NCBI GenBank assembly: GCA_949128115.1
Contig: OX421961.1
Location: 123,197,050-123,261,049 of the forward strand
Length of the DNA: 64,000 nt
From: Anaspis maculata
Taxonomy: Eukaryota > Arthropoda > Insecta > Coleoptera > Scraptiidae
Direction: 5' to 3'
Numbering within the stretch: position 1 is the first letter of the stretch; every line of letters begins with the position of its first letter. Below are positions 1-12,809 of this stretch, piece after piece. The translations under genes were made by a program, and so were the position numbers. The notes under the pieces are model-generated. The model was not told the origin of the DNA. It did no database searches and saw nothing but the letters and a program-made list of their open reading frames with translations.

Positions 1-2640
1 GTGTTGAAGCCTGAAGTCACGTGGGTTGGAGCCTGGAGTCACGTGGGTTGAAGCCTAAAGTCACGTGGGTTGAAGCCTGAAGTCACGTGGGTTGAAACCT
101 GAACTTTTTGGATAACAATTGTGTCTTTTCTTCTATATTTGTGTTCGTTCGTCAGATGTTGCGTTTGAAACAAGTAGCTGCCAACATCAAAAGTGGTGAC
201 CGATCGTTCTAAAAGTCACGTGGGTTGAAGCCTGAAGTCACGTGGGTTGGAGCCTGGAGTCACGTGGGTTCAAACCTGAACTTTCTGAATAACAATTTCG
301 ATATTTTTTTTTGATATTTGTGTTCGTTCGTCAGATGTTGCGTTTGGAACAAGTAGCTGCCAACTCCAAAAGTGGTGACCGATCGTTTTAAAAGTCATGT
401 GGGTTGAAGCCTGAAGTCACGTGGGTTGAAGCCTGGAGTCACGTGGGTTGAAGCCTGAAGTCACGTGGGTTGGAGCCTGGAGTCACGTGGGTTCAAACCT
501 GACCTTTTTGGATAACAATTGTGTCTTTTTTTCTATATTTGTGTTCGTTCGTCGGATGTTGCGTTTGGAAAGAGTAGCTGCCAACTTCAAAAGTGGTGAC
601 CGATCGATTTCAAAGTCACGTGGGTTGATGCCCGAAGTCACGTGGGTTGAAGCCTGGAGTCACGTGAGTTGAAGCCTGAAGTCACGTGGGTTAAAACCTG
701 AACTTTTTAGATAACAATTGTGTCTTTTCTTCTATATTTGTGTTCGTTCGTCAGATGTTGCGTTTGAAACAAGTAGCTGCCAACATCAAAAGTGGTGACC
801 GATCGTTTTAAAAGTCACGTGGGTTGAAGCCTGAAGTCACGTGGGTTGGAGCTTGGAGTCACGTGGGTTCAAACCTGAACTTCTTGAATAACAATTTCGT
901 TATTTTTTTTTTGATATTTGTGTTCGTTCGTCAGATGTTGCGTTTGGAACAAGTAGCTGCCTACTCCAAAAGTGGTGACCGATCGTTTTAAAAGTCACGT
1001 GGGTTGAAGCCTGAAGTCACGTGGGTTGAAGCCTAAAGTCACGTGGGTTGAAGCCTGAAGTCACGTGGGTTGAAACCTGAACTTTTTGGATAACAATTGT
1101 GTCTTTTCTTCTATATTTGTGTTCGTTCGTCAGATGTTGCGTTAGGAACAAGTAGCTGCCAACATCAAAAGTGGTGACCGATCGTTTTAAAAGTCACGTG
1201 GGTTGAAGCCTGAAGTCACGTGGGTTGAAGCCTAAAGTCACGTGGGTTGAAGCCTGAAGTCACGTGGGTTGAAACCTGAACTTTTTGGATAACAATTGTG
1301 TCTTTTCTTCTATATTTGTGTTCGTTCGTCAGATGTTGCGTTAGGAACAAGTAGCTGCCAACATCAAAAGTGGTGACCGATCGTTTTAAAAGTCACGTGG
1401 GTTGAAGCCTGAAGTCACGTGGGTTGGAGCCTGGAGTCACGTGGGTTCAAACCTGAACTTTTTGGATAACAATTGTGTCTTTCTTTCTATATTTGTGTTC
1501 GTTCGTCGGATGTTGCGTTTGGAAAGAGTAGCTGCCAACTTCAAAAGTGGTGACCGATCGATTCCAAAGTCACGTGGGTAAAAGCCTGAAGTCACGTGGG
1601 TTGAAGCCTGAAGGCACGTGGATTGAAGCCTGAAGTCACGTGGGTTAAAACCTGAACTTTTTGGATAACAATTTCGATATTTTTTTTTTGATATTTGTGT
1701 TCGTTCGTCAGATGTTGCGTTTGGAACAAGTAGCTGCCAACTCCAAAAGTGGTGACCGATCGTTTTAAAAGTCACGTGGGTTGAAGCCTGAAGTCACGTG
1801 GATTGGAGCCTGGAGTCACGTGGGTTCAAACCTGAACTTTTTGAATAACAATTTCGATATTTTTTTTTTGATATTTGTTTTCGTTCGTCAGATGTTGCGT
1901 TTGGAACAAGTAGCTGCCAACTCCAAAAGTGGTGACCGATCGTTTTAAAAGTCACGTGGGTTGAAGCCTGAAGTCACGTGGGTTGAAGCCTGGAGGCACG
2001 TGGGTTGAAGCCTGAAGTCACGTGGGTTAAAACCTGAACTTTTTGGATAACAATTGCGTCTTTTCTTCTATATTTGTGTTCGTTCGTCAGATGTTGCGTT
2101 TGGAAAGAGTAGTTGCCAACTTCAAAAGTGGTGACCGATCGTTTTCAAAGTCACGTGGGTTGAAGCCTGAAGTCACGTGGGTTGAAGCCTAAAGTCACGT
2201 GTGTTGAAGCCTAAAGTCACGTGGGTTGAAACCTGAACTTTTTGGATAACAATTGTGTCTTTTCTTCTATATTTGTGTTCGTTCGTCAGATGTTGCGTTA
2301 GGAACAAGTAGCTGTCAACATCAAAAGTGGTGACCGATCGTTTTAAAAGTCACGTGGGTTGAAGCCTGAAGTCACGTGATTTGGAGCCTGGAGTCACGTG
2401 GGTTCAAACCTGAACTTTTTGGATAACAATTGTGTCTTTTTCTCTATATTTGTGTTCGTTCGTCGGATGTTGCGTTTGGAAAGAGTAGCTGCCAACTTCA
2501 AAAGTGGTGTCCGATCGATTTCAAAGTCACGTGGGTTGAAGCCCGAAGTCACGTGGGTTGAAGCCTGAAGTCACGTGGGTTAAAGCCTGAAGTCACGTGG
2601 GTTAAAACCTGAACTTTTTAGATAACAATTGTGTCTTTTC
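1..2640 (+). repeat. Mixed-monomer satellite block
   Basis: About 14 monomers of the 177, 199 and 221-bp classes with no regular short HOR. Cores alternate between the CTTCTATATTTG type and the type with a run of T before GATATTTG. Private variants such as GATCGTTCT (near 203) and ACCTGACCTTTTTGG (near 497) are shared in the same order with 12.2-12.6 kb and 25.8-26.3 kb, so this is another copy of that larger unit. Relative to 25.6-27.2 kb it carries one extra 199-bp monomer. No gene, RNA or foreign insertion is visible. Confidence 0.9.
1079..1277 (+). repeat. Representative monomer, 199-bp class
   Basis: A clear example for reading the rest of the array. The core runs from 1079 to 1192 and contains the 8-bp palindrome ACAATTGT, the E-box-like CAGATG and the palindrome CGATCG. 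Four 22-bp subrepeats start at 1193, 1215, 1237 and 1259, each with GTCACGTG. The third has the common variant AAAGTC instead of GAAGTC before the next copy. The last subrepeat merges into the next core, where GAAGCC becomes GAAACC and then GAACTTTTT. The next monomer (1278-1454) begins with the same core variant (gcgttAGGAAC), so this monomer looks like a recent single-unit duplication. The related tract at 26.6-26.9 kb has it once. Confidence 0.93.
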
Positions 2641-5600
2641 TTCTATATTTGTGTTCGTTCGTCAGATGTTGCGTTTGAAACAAGTAGCTGCCAACATCAA
2701 AAGTGGTGACCGATCGTTTTAAAAGTCACGTGGGTTGAAGCCTGAAGTCACGTGGGTTGGAGCCTGGAGTCACGTGGGTTCAAACCTGAACTTTTTGAAT
2801 AACAATTTCGTTTTTTTTTTTTTGATATTTGTGTTCGTTCGTCAGATGTTGCGTTTGGAACAAGTAGCTGCCAACTCCAAAAGTGGTGACCGATCGTTTT
2901 GAAAGTCACGTGGGTTGAAGCCTGGAGTCACGTGGGTTAAAGCCTGGAGTCACGTTGGTTGAAGCCTGAAGTCACGTGGGTTAAAACCTGAACTTTTTGG
3001 ATAACAATTGCGTCTTTTCTTCTATATTTGTGTTCGTTCGTCAGATGTTGCGTTTGGAACAAGTAGCTGCCAACATCAAAAGTGGTGACCGATCGTTTTC
3101 AAAGTCACGTGGGTTGAAGCCTGAAGTCACGTGGGTTGAAGCCTAAAGTCACGTGGGTTGAAGCCTGAAGTCACGTGGGTTGAAACCTGAACTTTTTGGA
3201 TAACAATTGTGTCTTTTCTTCTATATTTGTGTTCGTTCGTCGGATGTTGCGTTAGGAACAAGTAGCTGCCAACATCAAAAGCGGTGACCGATCGTTTTAA
3301 AAGTCACGTGGGTTGAAGCCTGAAGTCACGTGGGTTGGAGCCTGGAGTCACGTGGGTTCAAGCCTGAACTTTTTGGATAACATTTGTGTCTTTTTTCTAT
3401 ATTTGTGTTCGTTCGTCAGATGTTGCGATTGGAAAGAGTGGTTGCCAACTTCAAAAGTGGTGACCGATCGTTTTCAAAGTCACGTGGGTTGAAGCCTGAA
3501 GTCACGTGGGTTGAAACCTGAACTTTTTGGATAACAATTGTGTCTTTTCTTCTATATTTGTGTTCGTTCGTCAGATGTTGCGTTTGAAACAAGTAGCTGC
3601 CAACATCAAAAGTGGTGACCGATCGTTTTAAAAGTCACGTGGGTTGAAGCCTGAAGTCACGTGGGTTGGAGCCTGGAGTCACGTGGGTTCAAACCTGAAC
3701 TTTTTGAATAACAATTTCGATATTTTTTTTTTGATATTTGTGTTCGTTCGTCAGATGTTGCGTTTGGAACAAGTAGCTGCCAACTCCAAAAGTGGTGACC
3801 TATCGTTTTGAAAGTCACGTGGGTTGAAGCCTGGAGTCACGTGGGTTAAAGCCTGGAGTCACGTTGGTTGAAGCCTGAAGTCACGTGGGTTAAAACCTGA
3901 ACTTTTTGGATAACAATTGCGTCTTTTCTTCTATATTTGTGTTTGTTCGTCAGATGTTGCGTTTGGAACAAGTAGCTGCCAACATCAAAAGTGGTGACCG
4001 ATCGTTTTCAAAGTCACGTGGGTTGAAGCCTGAAGTCACGTGGGTTGAAGCCTAAAGTCACGTGGGTTGAAGCCTGAAGTCACGTGGGTTGAAACCTGAA
4101 CTATTTGGATAACAATTGTGTCTTTTCTTCTATATTTGTGTTCGTTCGTCGGATGTTGCGTTAGGAACAAGTAGCTGCCAACATCAAAAGCGGTGACCGA
4201 TCGTTTTAAAAGTCACGTGGGTTGAAGCCTGAAGTCACGTGGGTTGGAGCCTGGAGTCACGTGGGTTCAAGCCTGAACTTTTTGGATAACATTTGTGTCT
4301 TTTTTCTATATTTGTGTTCGTTCGTCAGATGTTGCGATTGGAAAGAGTGGTTGCCAACTTCAAAAGTGGTGACCGATCGTTTTCAAAGTCACGTGGGTTG
4401 AAGCCTGGAGTCACGTGGGTTCAAACCTGAACTTTTTGAATAACAATTTCGTTTTTTTTTTTTTGATATTTGTGTTCGTTCGTCAGATGTTGCGTTTGGA
4501 ACAAGTAGCTGCCAACTCCAAAAGTGGTGACCGATCGTTTTGAAAGTCACGTGGGTTGAAGCCTGGAGTCACGTGGGTTAAAGCCTGGAGTCACGTTGGT
4601 TGAAGCCTGAAGTCACGTGGGTTAAAACCTGAACTTTTTGGATAACAATTGCGTCTTTTCTTCTATATTTGTGTTCGTTCGTCAGATGTTGCGTTTGGAA
4701 CAAGTAGCTGCCAACATCAAAAGTGGTGACCGATCGTTTTCAAAGTCACGTGGGTTGAAGCCTGAAGTCACGTGGGTTGAAGCCTAAAGTCACGTGGGTT
4801 GAAGCCTGAAGTCACGTGGGTTGAAACCTGAACTTTTTGGATAACAATTGTGTCTTTTCTTCTATATTTGTGTTCGTTCGTCGGATGTTGCGTTAGGAAC
4901 AAGTAGCTGCCAACATCAAAAGCGGTGACCGATCGTTTTAAAAGTCACGTGGGTTGAAGCCTGAAGTCACGTGGGTTGGAGCCTGGAGTCACGTGGGTTC
5001 AAGCCTGAACTTTTTGGATAACATTTGTGTCTTTTTTCTATATTTGTGTTCGTTCGTCAGATGTTGCGATTGGAAAGAGTGGTTGCCAACTTCAAAAGTG
5101 GTGACCGATCGTTTTCAAAGTCACGTGGGTTGAAGCCTGAAGTCACGTGGGTTGAAACCTGAACTTTTTGGATAACAATTGTGTCTTTTCTTCTATATTT
5201 GTGTTCGTTCGTCAGATGTTGCGTTTGAAACAAGTAGCTGCCAACATCAAAAGTGGTGACCGATCGTTTTAAAAGTCACGTGGGTTGAAGCCTGAAGTCA
5301 CGTGGGTTGGAGCCTGGAGTCACGTGGGTTCAAACCTGAACTTTTTGAATAACAATTTCGATATTTTTTTTTTGATATTTGTGTTCGTTCGTCAGATGTT
5401 GCGTTTGGAACAAGTAGCTGCCAACTCCAAAAGTGGTGACCGATCGTTTTGAAAGTCACGTGGGTTGAAGCCTGGAGTCACGTGGGTTAAAGCCTGGAGT
5501 CACGTTGGTTGAAGCCTGAAGTCACGTGGGTTAAAACCTGAACTTTTTGGATAACAATTGCGTCTTTTCTTCTATATTTGTGTTCGTTCGTCAGATGTTG

Positions 5601-6180
5601 CGTTTGGAACAAGTAGCTGCCAACATCAAAAGTGGTGACCGATCGTTTTCAAAGTCACGTGGGTTGAAGCCTGAAGTCACGTGGGTTGAAGCCTAAAGTC
5701 ACGTGGGTTGAAGCCTGAAGTCACGTGGGTTGAAACCTGAACTTTTTGGATAACAATTGTGTCTTTTCTTCTATATTTGTGTTCGTTCGTCGGATGTTGC
5801 GTTAGGAACAAGTAGCTGCCAACATCAAAAGCGGTGACCGATCGTTTTAAAAGTCACGTGGGTTGAAGCCTGAAGTCACGTGGGTTGGAGCCTGGAGTCA
5901 CGTGGGTTCAAGCCTGAACTTTTTGGATAACATTTGTGTCTTTTTTCTATATTTGTGTTCGTTCGTCAGATGTTGCGATTGGAAAGAGTGGTTGCCAACT
6001 TCAAAAGTGGTGACCGATCGTTTTCAAAGTCACGTGGGTTGAAGCCTGAAGTCACGTGGGTTGAAACCTGAACTTTTTGGATAACAATTGTGTCTTTTCT
6101 TCTATATTTGTGTTCGTTCGTCAGATGTTGCGTTTGAAACAAGTAGCTGCCAACATCAAAAGTGGTGACCGATCGTTTTA
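2641..6180 (+). repeat. 909-bp higher-order repeat tract
   Basis: A block of about five monomers recurs. Its best marker is TGTTGCGATTGG, seen at 3421, 4330, 5062 and 5971, giving spacings of 909, 732 and 909 bp. The 732-bp copy lacks exactly one 177-bp monomer: near 4,400 the sequence jumps from the gcgATTGG monomer straight to a poly-T monomer. Each full unit also contains CACGTTGG (the palindrome lost) and AAAGCGGTGACC, which help phase it. The same 732 then 909 pattern recurs at 13,080-14,720. Confidence 0.9.
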
Positions 6181-7178
6181 AAAGTCACGTGGGTTGAAGC
6201 CTGAAGTCACGTGGGTTGAAGCCTGGAGTCACGTGGGTTGAAGCCTGATGTCACGTGGGTTAAAACCTGAACTTTTTGGATAACAATTGCGTCTTTTCTT
6301 CTATATTTGTGTTCGTTCGTCAGATGTTGCGTTTGGAACAAGTAGCTGCCAACATCAATTGCGGTGACCGATCGTTTCAAAAGTCACGTGTGTTGAAGCC
6401 TGAAGTCACGTGGGTTGGAGCCTGGAGTCACGTGGGTTCAAACCTGAACTTTTTGGATAACAATTGTGTCTTTCTTTCTATATTTGTGTTCGTTCGTCGG
6501 ATGTTGCGTTTGAAAAGAGTAGCTGCCAACTTCCTAAGTGGTGACCGATCGATTCCAAAGTCACGTGGGTAAAAGCCTGAAGTCACGTGGGTTGAAGCCT
6601 GGAGTCACGTGGGTTGAAGCCTGAAGTCACGTGGGTTAAAACCTGAACTTTTTAGATAACAATTGTGTCTTTTCTTCTATATTTGTGTTCGTTCGTCAGA
6701 TGTTGCGTTTGAAACAAGTAGCTGCCAACATCAAAAGTGGTGACCGATCGTTTTGAAAGTCACGTGGGTTGAAGCCTGAAGTCACGTGGGTTGAAGCCTG
6801 AAGTCACGTGGGTTGAAGCCTGATGTCACGTGGGTTAAGACCTGAACTTTTTGGATAACAATTGCGTCTTTTCTTCTATATTTGTGTTCGTTCGTCAGAT
6901 CTTGCGTTTGGAACAAGTAGCTGCCAACATCAATTGCGGTGACCGCTCGTTTCAAAAGTCACGTGTGTTGAAGCCTGAAGTCACGTGGGTTGGAGCCTGG
7001 AGTCACGTGGGTTGAAGCCTAAAGTCACGTGGGTTGAAGCCTGAAGTCACGTGGGTTGAAACCTGAACTTTTTGGATATAAATTGTGTCTTTTCTTCTAT
7101 ATTTGTGTTCGTTCGTCGGATGTTGCGTTAGGAACAAGTAGCTGCCAACATCAATTGCGGTGACCGATCGTTTCAAAA
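6181..7178 (+). repeat. Satellite monomers leading to first inversion
   Basis: Forward monomers with the AATTGCGG core variant and the subrepeat variant GTCACGTGTG. The last core before the inversion has GGATATAAATTG in place of GGATAACAATTG. That private change precedes all six inverted segments and shows that flank and inversion travel together. Confidence 0.88.
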
Positions 7179-7426
7179 GGCTTCAACCCACGTGACTTCA
7201 GGCTTCAACCCACGTGACTTCAGGCTTCAACCCACGTGACTTTTAAAACGATCGGTCACCACTTTTGATGTTGGCAGCTACTTGTTTCAAACGCAACATC
7301 TGACGAACGAACACAAATATAGAAGAAAAGACACAATTGTTATCTAAAAAGTTCAGGTTTTAACCCACGTGACTCCAGGCTTCAACCCACGTGACTTCGG
7401 GCTTCAACCCACGTGACTTTGAAATC
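7179..7426 (-). repeat. Inverted satellite segment, copy 1
   Basis: The sequence switches to the reverse complement of the array: three reversed subrepeats (GGCTTCAACCCACGTGAC), one whole reversed core of the gcgtttGAAAC, TTTTTAGATAAC type, then three more reversed subrepeats ending CTTTGAAATC. The left breakpoint lies just after TTTCAAAAG, with about 2 bp (AG) of shared sequence. On the right the forward array resumes inside a core at ATGTTCGTTCG. The inverted core is complementary to the forward cores on both sides, so the locus could form a hairpin or cruciform. Confidence 0.95.
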
Positions 7427-9730
7427 ATGTTCGTTCGTCAGATGTTGCGATTGGAAAGAGTGGTTGCCAACTTCAAAAGTGGTGACCGATCGTTTTCAAA
7501 GTCACGTGGGTTGAAGCCTGAAGTCACGTGGGTTGAAACCTGAACTTTTTGGATAACAATTGTGTCTTTTCTTCTATATTTGTGTTCGTTCGTCAGATGT
7601 TGCGTTTGAAACAAGTAGCTGCCAACATCAAAAGTGGTGACCGATCGTTTTAAAAGTCACGTGGGTTGAAGCCTGAAGTCACGTGGGTTGGAGCCTGGAG
7701 TCACGTGGGTTCAAACCTGAACTTTCTGAATAACAATTTCGATATTTTTTTTTGATATTTGTGTTCGTTCGTCAGATGTTGCGTTTGGAACAAGTAGCTG
7801 CCTACTCCAAAAGTGGTGACCGATCGTTTTAAAAGTCACGTGGGTTGAAGCCTGAAGTCACGTGGGTTGAAGCCTAAAGTCACGTGGGTTGAAGCCTGAA
7901 GTCACGTGGGTTGAAACCTGAACTTTTTGGATAACAATTGTGTCTTTTCTTCTATATTTGTGTTCGTTCGTCAGATGTTGCGTTAGGAACAAGTAGCTGC
8001 CAACATCAAAAGTGGTGACCGATCGTTTTAAAAGTCACGTGGGTTGAAGCCTGAAGTCACGTGGGTTGAAGTCTAAAGTCACGTGGGTTGAAGCCTGAAG
8101 TCACGTGGGTTGAAACCTGAACTTTTTGGATAACAATTGTGTCTTTTCTTCTATATTTGTGTTCGTTCGTCAGATGTTACGTTAGGAACAAGTAGCTGCC
8201 AACATCAAAAGTGGTGACCGATCGTTTTAAAAGTCACGTGGGTTGAAGCCTGAAGTCACGTGGGTTGGAGCCTGGAGTCACGTGGGTTCAAACCTGAACT
8301 TTTTGGATAACAATTGTGTCTTTCTTTCTATATTTGTGTTCGTTCGTCGGATGTTGCGTTTGGAAAGAGTAGCTGCCAACTTCAAAAGTGGTGACCGATC
8401 GATTCCAAAGTCACGTGGGTAAAAGCCTGAAGTCACGTGGGTTGAAGCTTGAAGGCACGTGGATTGAAGCCTGAAGTCACGTGGGTTAAAACCTGAACTT
8501 TTTGGATAACAATTGTGTCTTTTCTTCTATATATGTGTTCGTTCGTCAGATGTTGCGTTTGAAACAAGTAGCTGCCAACATCAAAAGTGGTGACCGATCG
8601 TTTTAAAAGTCACGTGGGTGGAAGCCTGAAGTCACGTGGATTGGAGCCTGGAGTCACGTGGGTTCAAACCTGAACTTTTTGAATAACAATTTCGATATTT
8701 TTTTTTTGATATTTGTGTTCGTTCGTCAGATGTTGCGTTTGGAACAAGTAGCTGCCAACTCCAAAAGTGGTGACCGATCGTTTTAAAAGTCACGTGGGTT
8801 GAAGCCTGAAGTCACGTGGGTTGAAGCCTGGAGTCACGTGGGTTGAAGCCTGAAGTCACGTGGGTTAAAACCTGAACTTTTTGGATAACAATTGCGTCTT
8901 TTCTTCTATATTTGTGTTCGTTCGTCAGATGTTGCGTTTGGAAAGAGTAGTTGCCAACTTCAAAAGTGGTGACCGATCGTTTTCAAAGTCACGTGGGTTG
9001 AAGCCTGAAGTCACGTGGGTTGAAGCCTAAAGTCACGTGTGTTGAAGCCTGAAGTCACGTGGGTTGAAACCTGAACTTTTTGGATAACAATTGTGTCTTT
9101 TCTTCTATATTTGTGTTCGTTCGTCAGATGTTGCGTTAGGAACAAGTAGCTGCCAACATCAAAAGTGGTGACCGATCGTTTTAATAGTCACGTGGGTTGA
9201 AGCCTGAAGTCACGTGATTTGGAGCCTGGAGTCACGTGGGTTCAAACCTGAACTTTTTGGATAACAATTGTGTCTTTTTCTCTATATTTGTGTTCGTTCG
9301 TCGGATGTTGCGTTTGGAAAGAGTAGCTGCCAACTTCAAAAGTGGTGTCCGATCGATTTCAAAGTCACGTGGGTTGAAGCCCGAAGTCACGTGGGTTGAA
9401 GCCTGAAGTCACGTGGGTTGAAGCCTGAAGTCACGTGGGTTGGAGCCTGGAGTCACGTGGGTTCAAGCCTGAACTTTTTGGATAACATTTGTGTCTTTTT
9501 TCTATATTTGTGTTCGTTCGTCAGATGTTGCGATTGGAAAGAGTGGTTGCCAACTTCAAAAGTGGTGACCGATCGTTTTCAAAGTCACGTGGGTTGAAGC
9601 CTGAAGTCACGTGGGTTGAAACCTGAACTTTTTGGATAACAATTGTGTCTTTTCTTCTATATTTGTGTTCGTTCGTCAGATGTTGCGTTTGAAACAAGTA
9701 GCTGCCAACATCAAAAGTGGTGACCGATCG
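7427..9730 (+). repeat. Satellite block after inversion 1
   Basis: Forward monomers starting mid-core with a gcgATTGG monomer. Compared with the equivalent stretch after 16,177 it lacks about 600 bp, roughly three monomers. Near 7,800 a core of the CCAACTCC class gives way to CCTACTCC without the intervening CATGTGGG monomers. The rest, including GTCTAAAGTC near 8,070 and TTTTAATAGTC near 9,180, matches 17.4-18.8 kb. Confidence 0.88.
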
Positions 9731-11750
9731 TTTTAAAAGTCACGTGGGTTGAAGCCTGGAGTCACGTGGGTTGAAGCCTGATGTCACGTGGGTTAAAACC
9801 TGAACTTTTTGGATAAAAATTGCGTCTTTTCTTCTATATTTGTGTTCGTTCGTCAGATGTTGCGTTTGGAACAAGTAGCTGCCAACATCAATTGCGGTGA
9901 CCGATCGTTTCAAAAGTCACGTGTGTTGAAGCCTGAAGTCACGTGGGTTGAAGCCTGAAGTCACGTGGGTTGGAGCCTGGAGTCACGTGGGTTCAAACCT
10001 GAACTTTTTGGATAACAATTGTGTCTTTTTTTTCTATATTTGTGTTCGTTCGTCGGATGTTGCGTTTGGAAAGAGTAGCTGCCAACTTCAAAAGTGGTGA
10101 CCGATCGATTTCAAAGTCACGTGGGTTGAAGCCCGAAGTCACGTGGGTTGAAGCCTGGAGCACGTGGGTTGAAGCCTGAAGTCACGTGGGTTAAAACCTT
10201 AACTTTTTAGATAACAATTGTGTCTTTTCTTCTATATTTGTGTCCGTTCGTCAGATGTTGCGTTTGAAACAAGTAGCTGCCAACATCAAAAGTGGTGACC
10301 GATCGTTTTAAAAGTCACGTGGGTTGAAGTCTGAAGTCACGTGGGTTGAAGCCTGAAGTCACTTGGGTTGAAGCCTGATGTCACGTGGGTTAAAACCTGA
10401 ACTTTTTGGATAACAATTGCGTCTTTTCTTCTATATTTGTGTTCGTTCGTCAGATCTTGCGTTTGGAACAAGTAGCTGCCAACATCAATTGCGGTGACCG
10501 ATCGTTTCAAAAGTCACGTGTGTTGAAGCCTGAAGTCACGTGGGTTGGAGCCTGGAGTCACGTGGGTTCAAACCTGAACTTTTTGGATAACAATTGTGTC
10601 TTTCTTTCTATATTTGTGTTCGTTCGTCGGATGTTGCGTTTGGAAAGAGTAGCTGCCAACTTCAAAAGTGGTGACCGATCGATTCCAAAGTCACGTGGGT
10701 AAAAGCCTGAAGTCACGTGGGTTGAAGCCTGGAGTCACGTGGGTTGAAGCCTGAAGTCACGTGGGTTAAAACCTGAACTTTTTAGATAACAATTGTGTCT
10801 TTTCTTCTATATTTGTGTTCGTTCGTCAGATGTTGCGTTTGAAACAAGTAGCTGCCAACATCAAAAGTGGTGACCGATCGTTTTAAAAGTCACGTGGGTT
10901 GAAGCCTGAAGTCACGTGGGTTGAAGCCTGAAGTCACGTGGGTTGAAGCCTGAAGTCACGTGGGTTGGAGCCTGGAGTCACGTGGGTTCAAACCTGAACT
11001 TTTTGGATAACAATTGTGTCTTTCTTTCTATATTTGTGTTCGTTCGTCGGATGTTGCGTTTGGAAAGAGTAGCTGCCAACTTCAAAAGTGGTGACCGATC
11101 GATTCCAAAGTCACGTGGGTAAAAGCCTGAAGTCACGTGGGTTGAAGCCTGGAGTCACGTGGGTTGAAGCCTGAAGTCACGTGGGTTGGAGCCTGGAGTC
11201 ACGTGGGTTCAAACCTGAACTTTTTGGATAACAATTGTGTCTTTCTTTCTATATTTGTGTTCGTTCGTCGGATGTTGCGTTTGGAAAGAGTAGCTGCCAA
11301 CTTCAAAAGTGGTGACCGATCGATTCCAAAGTCACGTGGGTAAAAGCCTGAAGTCACGTGGGTTGAAGCCTGGAGTCACGTGGGTTGAAGCCTGAAGTCA
11401 CGTGGGTTAAAACCTGAACTTTTTGGATAACAATTGCGTCTTTTCTTCTATATTTGTGTTCGTTCGTCAGATCTTGCGTTTGGAACAAGTAGCTGCCAAC
11501 ATCAATTGCGGTGACCGATCGTTTCAAAAGTCACGTGTGTTGAAGCCTGAAGTCACGTGGGTTGGAGCCTGGAGTCACGTGGGTTGAAGCCTAAAGTCAC
11601 GTGGGTTGAAGCCTGAAGTCACGTGGGTTGAAACCTGAACTTTTTGGATATAAATTGTGTCTTTTCTTCTATATTTGTGTTCGTTCGTCGGATGTTGCGT
11701 TAGGAACAAGTAGCTGCCAACATCAATTGCGGTGACCGATCGTTTCAAAA
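9731..11750 (+). repeat. Satellite block with 221-bp monomer doublet
   Basis: Forward array. Private variants GGATAAAAATTG (9811), a 1-bp-shortened subrepeat GGAGCACGTG (10157) and GTCCGTTCG (near 10,241) recur at 23,846, 24,191 and 24,277, so the block has a paralogue at 23.8-25.3 kb. Unlike that paralogue it has a local expansion: the marker CGATTCCAAAG occurs at 10,680, 11,100 and 11,321, and the last two define a tandem pair of 221-bp monomers. Confidence 0.88.
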
Positions 11751-11998
11751 GGCTTCAACCCACGTGACTTCAGGCTTCAACCCACGTGACTTCAGGCTTC
11801 AACCCACGTGACTTTTAAAACGATCGGTCACCACTTTTGATGTTGGCAGCTACTTGTTTCAAACGCAACATCTGACGAACGAACACAAATATAGAAGAAA
11901 AGACACAATTGTTATCTAAAAAGTTCAGGTTTTAACCCACGTGACTCCAGGCTTCAACCCACGTGACTTCGGGCTTCAACCCACGTGACTTTGAAATC
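11751..11998 (-). repeat. Inverted satellite segment, copy 2
   Basis: Reads the same as copy 1 with the same two breakpoints, 4,572 bp downstream of it. The GGATATAAATTG core lies immediately to the left and the gcgATTGG core to the right. Confidence 0.95.
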
Positions 11999-12809
11999 AT
12001 GTTCGTTCGTCAGATGTTGCGATTGGAAAGAGTGGTTGCCAACTTCAAAAGTGGTGACCGATCGTTTTCAAAGTCACGTGGGTTGAAGCCTGAAGTCACG
12101 TGGGTTGAAACCTGAACTTTTTGGATAACAATTGTGTCTTTTCTTCTATATTTGTGTTCGTTCGTCAGATGTTGCGTTTGAAACAAGTAGCTGCCAACAT
12201 CAAAAGTGGTGACCGATCGTTCTAAAAGTCACGTGGGTTGAAGCCTGAAGTCACGTGGGTTGGAGCCTGGAGTCACGTGGGTTCAAACCTGAACTTTCTG
12301 AATAACAATTTCGATATTTTTTTTTGATATTTGTGTTCGTTCGTCAGATGTTGCGTTTGGAACAAGTAGCTGCCAACTCCAAAAGTGGTGACCGATCGTT
12401 TTAAAAGTCATGTGGGTTGAAGCCTGAAGTCACGTGGGTTGAAGCCTGGAGTCACGTGGGTTGAAGCCTGAAGTCACGTGGGTTGGAGCCTGGAGTCACG
12501 TGGGTTCAAACCTGACCTTTTTGGATAACAATTGTGTCTTTTTTTCTATATTTGTGTTCGTTCGTCGGATGTTGCGTTTGGAAAGAGTAGCTGCCAACAT
12601 CAAAAGTGGTGACCGATCGTTCTAAAAGTCACGTGGGTTGAAGCCTGAAGTCACGTGGGTTGGAGCCTGGAGTCACGTGGGTTCAAACCTGAACTTTCTG
12701 AATAACAATTTCGATATTTTTTTTTGATATTTGTGTTCGTTCGTCAGATGTTGCGTTTGGAACAAGTAGCTGCCAACTCCAAAAGTGGTGACCGATCGTT
12801 TTAAAAGTC
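11999..12809 (+). repeat. Block with local 400-bp duplication
   Basis: GATCGTTCT occurs at about 12,216 and again 400 bp later. The matching stretches are about 12,198-12,411 and 12,598-12,811. The junction near 12,598 joins a gtttGGAAAGAG core to an AACATCAAAAG core within GTAGCTGCCAAC, which is what one unequal exchange between out-of-register monomers would leave. Confidence 0.85.

Noticed and set aside
2800..2825. T runs of about 8-13 bases before GATATTTG as a transcription terminator or poly-A tail relic.
   Set aside because: They occupy the same place as the TCTTTTCTTCTATATTTG stretch in other cores and vary in length as a simple homopolymer would. There is no stem before them and no target duplication around them.
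7179..7426. Inverted segments considered as terminal inverted repeats of a transposon.
   Set aside because: The inverted DNA is ordinary satellite in reverse orientation, with no foreign sequence between and no target duplication. The shared breakpoints reflect one inversion plus amplification.
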